Assembly: GCA_026874595.1 (NCBI GenBank)
Contig: CM049310.1
Location: 42,094,558-42,158,557 of the forward strand
Reading direction: 5' to 3'
From: Sipunculus nudus
Taxonomy: Eukaryota; Annelida; Sipuncula; Golfingiida; Sipunculidae
Length of the DNA stretch: 64,000 nt
The notes beneath the pieces were generated by a model. That model was not told the DNA's origin and made no database searches. It was given only the letters and a program-made list of their open reading frames with translations. Positions 59,690 to 64,000 of this stretch are shown piece after piece (within the stretch, counting starts at the first letter, position 1; each line of letters starts with the position of its first letter). Position numbers and translations under genes: made by a program.

Positions 59690-60934
59690 TCACTTGACCA
59701 GGCGGCTACGCTGTTGCACTTTACGGCAACGGTCAAGCTTCTTTGACAACTCGGTCAGTTTATTTCTCAATACCTCGGGTTTTGTGGTAACCCGCAAACC
59801 ATTTACACCTTTGCAGGAAGGGAAAAACCGCCCAGGGACGTAGGAGAACAGTTTCTCTTCCTTCAGGTGGGATACCAGATCTGTGATGTCTGCAGACCAA
59901 TCTTTATGACCTCCTGATGAGTGAATCGATGTTTGCTCACTCACATGAACCTCGTACAGCTGGTCCAGTTGCTTGCCGAAAGACCCTGCGAGTTGAGCAT
60001 AGCGGTCTACAACGGTTTCAGTGAGGTGACTTCCGGCGTTCGACAAGCCATCTGAAAAAAATGCAGACTATATATAAATATATATATGTAAATATATATT
60101 TTATATATTTAATATCTATTTGTTTGCTTATATGACAGTTTCTTCGTCCCTTTTGCACTAAACAACCAAACATCAATGTATATTTTATTGCACAGAAAAA
60201 AATAAAATATCCTGCATATATATATATATAATTTATATTATAGACAGTTCAAGTATTATGATAACATTCTCCAACTCCATTCCTTGCTTAAAGTTACCCC
60301 CTATCCTGTTTATTTCCCCCTGAGTTCGTGAGGCCGTATGAGTAAAAAGTTGTAAGTTAACCTTTGAACTCTCTGTTCAGAAACTCGTTCACGATGTCCA
60401 GCTCCAGGTTATGGCCTGCTCCACCTGTCAGGTTTGCCGTCCTGTTCCACAGCAGATCTGTGCGGGCTCTCTCAGGGGCGAAACCATTGATATCTGTTAA
60501 TAACGCAGTTGGAGTGCTTCTTAAACGTTATGTAAGCAACAAGTTTTTTTATGACGTTATTATAACAACTGTTACCCCCCCCCCCACACACACACACACA
60601 CAAGACGTTATTTACTAACACAGTAGTGTAAAAAAGTAAATCTTTACAGAGATTTCACAATAAATGTACAATTATAAATGAACATTATAAAGCGATGTCT
60701 GTTTCTTCACAAAGAAAACAGGAGCGGAGAAAAGCTTTGCTAATTGATATGTATATACCGGTACTGAAATAACTTGCAGATTTTTAAGAACATAATACGA
60801 TGTAAAGCTCAGTATGACTCAGTAACACTGAAGTGGTAGACGTTCTTAACACTTTCAAGAAATGTTTGATTAAGGTTAAACTTTAAGGTTATTTTTAATT
60901 ACTTCCCAATATTCTCCTCTCAAAGTCAATATAT

Positions 60935-61007
<73 letters not shown>

Positions 61008-61663
61008 CACTGATGTATAACAGTTTAAATTAAACGCATATATGCGTACCGCAGAGAAGCCGGTGTGCTAATGCGAGGTACTTATAATGTCTCTTCGCAT
61101 GGAACTCGGGGAGGTCCAGTCTCCAGTGTGACAACATGGCTGGCCCGTCACCCTCCCTGATGGCATCATGTCGTGCCAGATGTCCCAGCCCTCTCCACAA
61201 TAAACCCCGCATGTACACCAGCTTGCCGTCATCGTTGGTCCTGGGCAAGGCGTTCTTCCAGATGTCCTCACACTTTCTTGAACAAAACCAATCGCCTTCC
61301 ACGTCCTGGCAAATAAAAAGTGTTCCGGTAAATCCTTAATTTCATATTGTTGAGAAAATGGAATTCTCCTATATATCCTGTATAACTATATATGTAATTA
61401 TATGATATAAGAAGAGTTATCACAACTTTTCTATACACGTTTAAGAATATCGCATATTTTTAAGGAAAATAAACCCTTAAATATCAGGGATTGTAAACAA
61501 ACTAGGGAACCTAAGGCTGAACTACCCCCCAAAAAATTGAAGCTTATATATATATATTATGTGTACATTTATTCCAGCACTCTATTGTCCTGTGGAATTA
61601 AGAGAGGTCGATAATGTTATTATTATTCTACAGTCCTGCTCTCGTCCTCTTTTGCCCGTCCCT

Positions 61664-61755
<92 letters not shown>

Positions 61756-63864
61756 GGGTGCATGTGTGTGTTTATGTATTTATTCTGTAAAATCATAGAT
61801 ATATTATAGACATATCGATTCAAAGCAAGGCGCTCCTTTTAGCATCAACTAATTACCTCCTCCTCCAGTTCTCTGCACTCAAAATGAAACCATTCACCCA
61901 TCTGGCACATGTCTTCTGCCGAGCACTGGACCATGGGTGCGTGTGGTCCCAGATCTGTTGTTTGAAAACACAATGAGCATTAATAACCAAAGGTAATAAT
62001 TTAAGAAACTCTATGAGAACATTCGCACGTATTTTCCCACTATATGTGCCTGGCTTTATATTCACAAATTATTTTTGTAGGATTTCCACTTTTTCGAAGG
62101 TTTCAATTTAAGCAAGCGCAATAAGCATATAATTTTTGTTTTATAATGTAAATGCAAATTCTTCACGAAGACACAAGCCTGAGATCGCCTCCATTTCCAG
62201 TACCGGTTTATCAAGCATTATATCAAGGCCTATATAGAAGATAGGACCAGCAGCAAATATATAGTCTCATTTTTACACTCAAATATGTGTATAAATATTA
62301 TGTTATATAACTAGAATTCTACATAACAAGGAATACAAGCCGCTGTGTGGGCATCAACTTATGCGGACCATATTCCTGTCTTCTTTCGTTCGGGAAATAC
62401 TAAACCTTTGTGAATCTGGTAATACGGATCGTGTGTCCGTTCCACACAGAAATATGTTTATTTATTGTGACATCATCAAATACCCTTTGTGATTTATATT
62501 GTGAACAACATGACACACAGACAAAATCGCCATGAGATGTTACCCTGTAGCTATAGATGAAGGCAAAAAACATACAAATCAGCTCCCAATCTATATAGGC
62601 CTATATGAATACAATTTACCATGTCCCGAAATTTGAAGTTAAGGCCTTTAATAGAAGACAAATATTTCATTTGCAGTAACCAAAACAGTGCACTAGAAAC
62701 ACTTATGGGAATAAGATACAAATTTATTTTCATTTTTTTTTCAAGGAAACTCCATCTTTTCCAGGAATATAAACATGTAAATGTGGCGGATATTATTTTC
62801 AATATCTAGAAATTACCTGTTTTGCAGTCGCAATAGGGGTAATCGCCATCTATTGCGATATCCTCTTCGTCAAATCCAGTCAAAGGGTGCCAGACCCTTT
62901 CCACCAACAAAGTGGCTTTAGACTTGAGGTAAGCCCTCTTGGTGGCCTTGGTGGCATCAGGTGCTGGCATGTCCATAGGTGTGTCTGACAGCTTTTCGGT
63001 CCCCAGGATGTCCGTCATGAGCAGCACTGTTAGACCTTCTGTGACAAAGGTGATGAGGTCCCACACATGATTGAAGGCCTTGCTCACATCAGCTTTGACA
63101 GAACGGTGTCTGTACCGGTTCCTGATGTAATACAGGCTGCCCTTGTCAGCACACCCTGTTTCGTTGTAGTATGTTTTCATGGTGTCCTATAATGTATGAT
63201 TTAAAAAATAAGGTATACAGTAAAACAAGAAACTTCATGAGAATTAAAGCAGTGTATTGTTTTTCTGATACCATTCCAACCGCATTTCTTCACAGAAATT
63301 CACGAACGATAGAAAAAAAAATCAATTGATTCTGATTAAAGGTTTACATCAGCCTATGCAAATAAAATTCAATCTTTGGTCCGTCTTATTCTTACATCTG
63401 ATTGTCGTTTAACTACACCCTAGTCTTAACCAAATGTGCTGGTATGTCCTATATGTACAGTTTCTTTAACATACACACACGCACACGATCCCATTGAATG
63501 AAACAAATTTATCGAATTTGGCCAAAATTATATAACTCGTTCTGTACACGTTCTAAATAATAGATTTCCTTGAACATTTAAATTTTTATTTTCAATAAAA
63601 ATATTCGAACACCTGCAGCCGAAGCATTCTCTTGTGAAATTCCTGGGGACCGGCAAAAAGGTTTTCAAGCCTGTCTTTACAGGAGTTGGCATTGGCGCAA
63701 GCTAGTGTAGCATCTCGGTGGCGCTCACAGGATAGGGCGTCACCCCACACCACCACTGGACAGAGTTGGCCCTCGGCCTCGGGTTGGTACCTCTGCAGGT
63801 TCTTGAGTATCTGGATGACCCCTGCTGTCGAGCTGGGATTAGCATCTACAACCCCCACGTTCAC
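59690..63864 (-). CDS. DUF6589-family protein with embedded PHD-like finger (3' six exons)
   Basis: Exons on the minus strand: 63864-63613, 63186-62817, 61954-61857, 61305-61050, 60493-60362, 60051-59690 (stop). All introns are GT-AG and phases agree at each of the five junctions, giving 489 residues; earlier exons lie past the right edge. DUF6589 landmarks are [75 protein letters not shown] and [20 protein letters not shown]. Between these sits a zinc-finger signature, C203-C205-C218-C224-H231-C234-C248-C252, with Trp at 229 and 246: a PHD-type order split over exons 2-4. DUF6589 has no proven function; some members look transposon-related (inference). The multi-exon structure and intact frame suggest a maintained gene. 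No AATAAA is visible between the stop and the satellite at 59637. Confidence 0.85.
60064..60361. other. intron of DUF6589 gene, AT-rich
   Basis: Intron between the last two exons, with short TA tracts near 60070 and 60215. Nothing else was recognised. Confidence 0.6.
60932..61003. repeat. (TA)n microsatellite
   Basis: TA tract of about 70 bp in an intron of the DUF6589 gene, 46 bp from the nearest exon. Confidence 0.98.
61668..61753. repeat. (TA)n microsatellite
   Basis: 86 bp of TA, in the intron that splits the PHD-like finger. Confidence 0.98.
61955..62816. other. intron of DUF6589 gene
   Basis: AT-rich with no additional exon recognised. It separates the first two zinc-binding cysteines from the rest of the finger. 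Confidence 0.6.
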
Positions 63865-63925
63865 CTGTTAATAAAAATGGTTAACTCTTGAGTGGACTCA
63901 GTACCAATTGCCAAAATTTGAATTA

Positions 63926-63928
<3 letters not shown>

Positions 63929-63966
<38 letters not shown>

Positions 63967-63998
63967 GGGTGTGTGTGTGTGTGCGTGTGTGTAGGTGA
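63929..63998. repeat. (GT)n microsatellite
   Basis: GT dinucleotides with a short 'aggg' interruption, running to the window edge. Confidence 0.97.
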
Positions 63999-64000
63999 TG

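Overview
The window is AT-rich nuclear DNA from an animal, most likely a marine invertebrate. Genes are split by GT-AG introns, intergenic and intronic DNA is full of (TA)n microsatellites and G/C homopolymers, and there are tRNA-derived SINEs, a piggyBac transposon, a Penelope-like element, a hAT-type MITE and long tandem arrays. The sequence alone does not settle mollusc, brachiopod, lancelet or another group. Nothing bacterial, viral or CRISPR-like was seen.

Layout. 1-2.1 kb: a degenerate dispersed repeat and the 5' flank of the visible part of an ammonium transporter gene. 2.1-6.7 kb (+): the last five exons of an Amt-family ammonium transporter. 6.8-11.5 kb: a full-length piggyBac element with TTAA target duplications, inserted about 140 bp past the Amt stop; its transposase (minus) carries one nonsense codon. 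11.5-18 kb: mostly anonymous. 18-27.2 kb (-): a proposed four-exon gene of unknown function, with repeats, one SINE and a palindromic MITE-like element in its introns. 27.2-34.2 kb: microsatellites, a second SINE copy and a hAT-type MITE with perfect 8-bp target duplications. 34.4-37.3 kb: a decayed Penelope-like element (RT plus GIY-YIG, minus strand) between 234-bp inverted repeats that carry a hammerhead-ribozyme-like core. 37.3-46.5 kb: mostly anonymous. 46.6-57.0 kb (+): a small PH-domain gene in four exons; one intron holds a 180-bp tandem array with palindromic ends. 57.4-59.6 kb: a 74-bp satellite (24 copies) that seems to have grown inside an older poly-C repeat. 59.7-63.9 kb (-): the 3' part of a DUF6589-family gene with a PHD-like zinc finger set into the domain; its 5' exons lie beyond the right edge.

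The host genes (Amt, the unknown minus gene, PH protein, DUF6589 protein) show no shared pathway. They are independent units separated by transposon and satellite DNA. The exon chains were built by hand from open frames, splice-site consensus and matching intron phases; transcript data would settle them.
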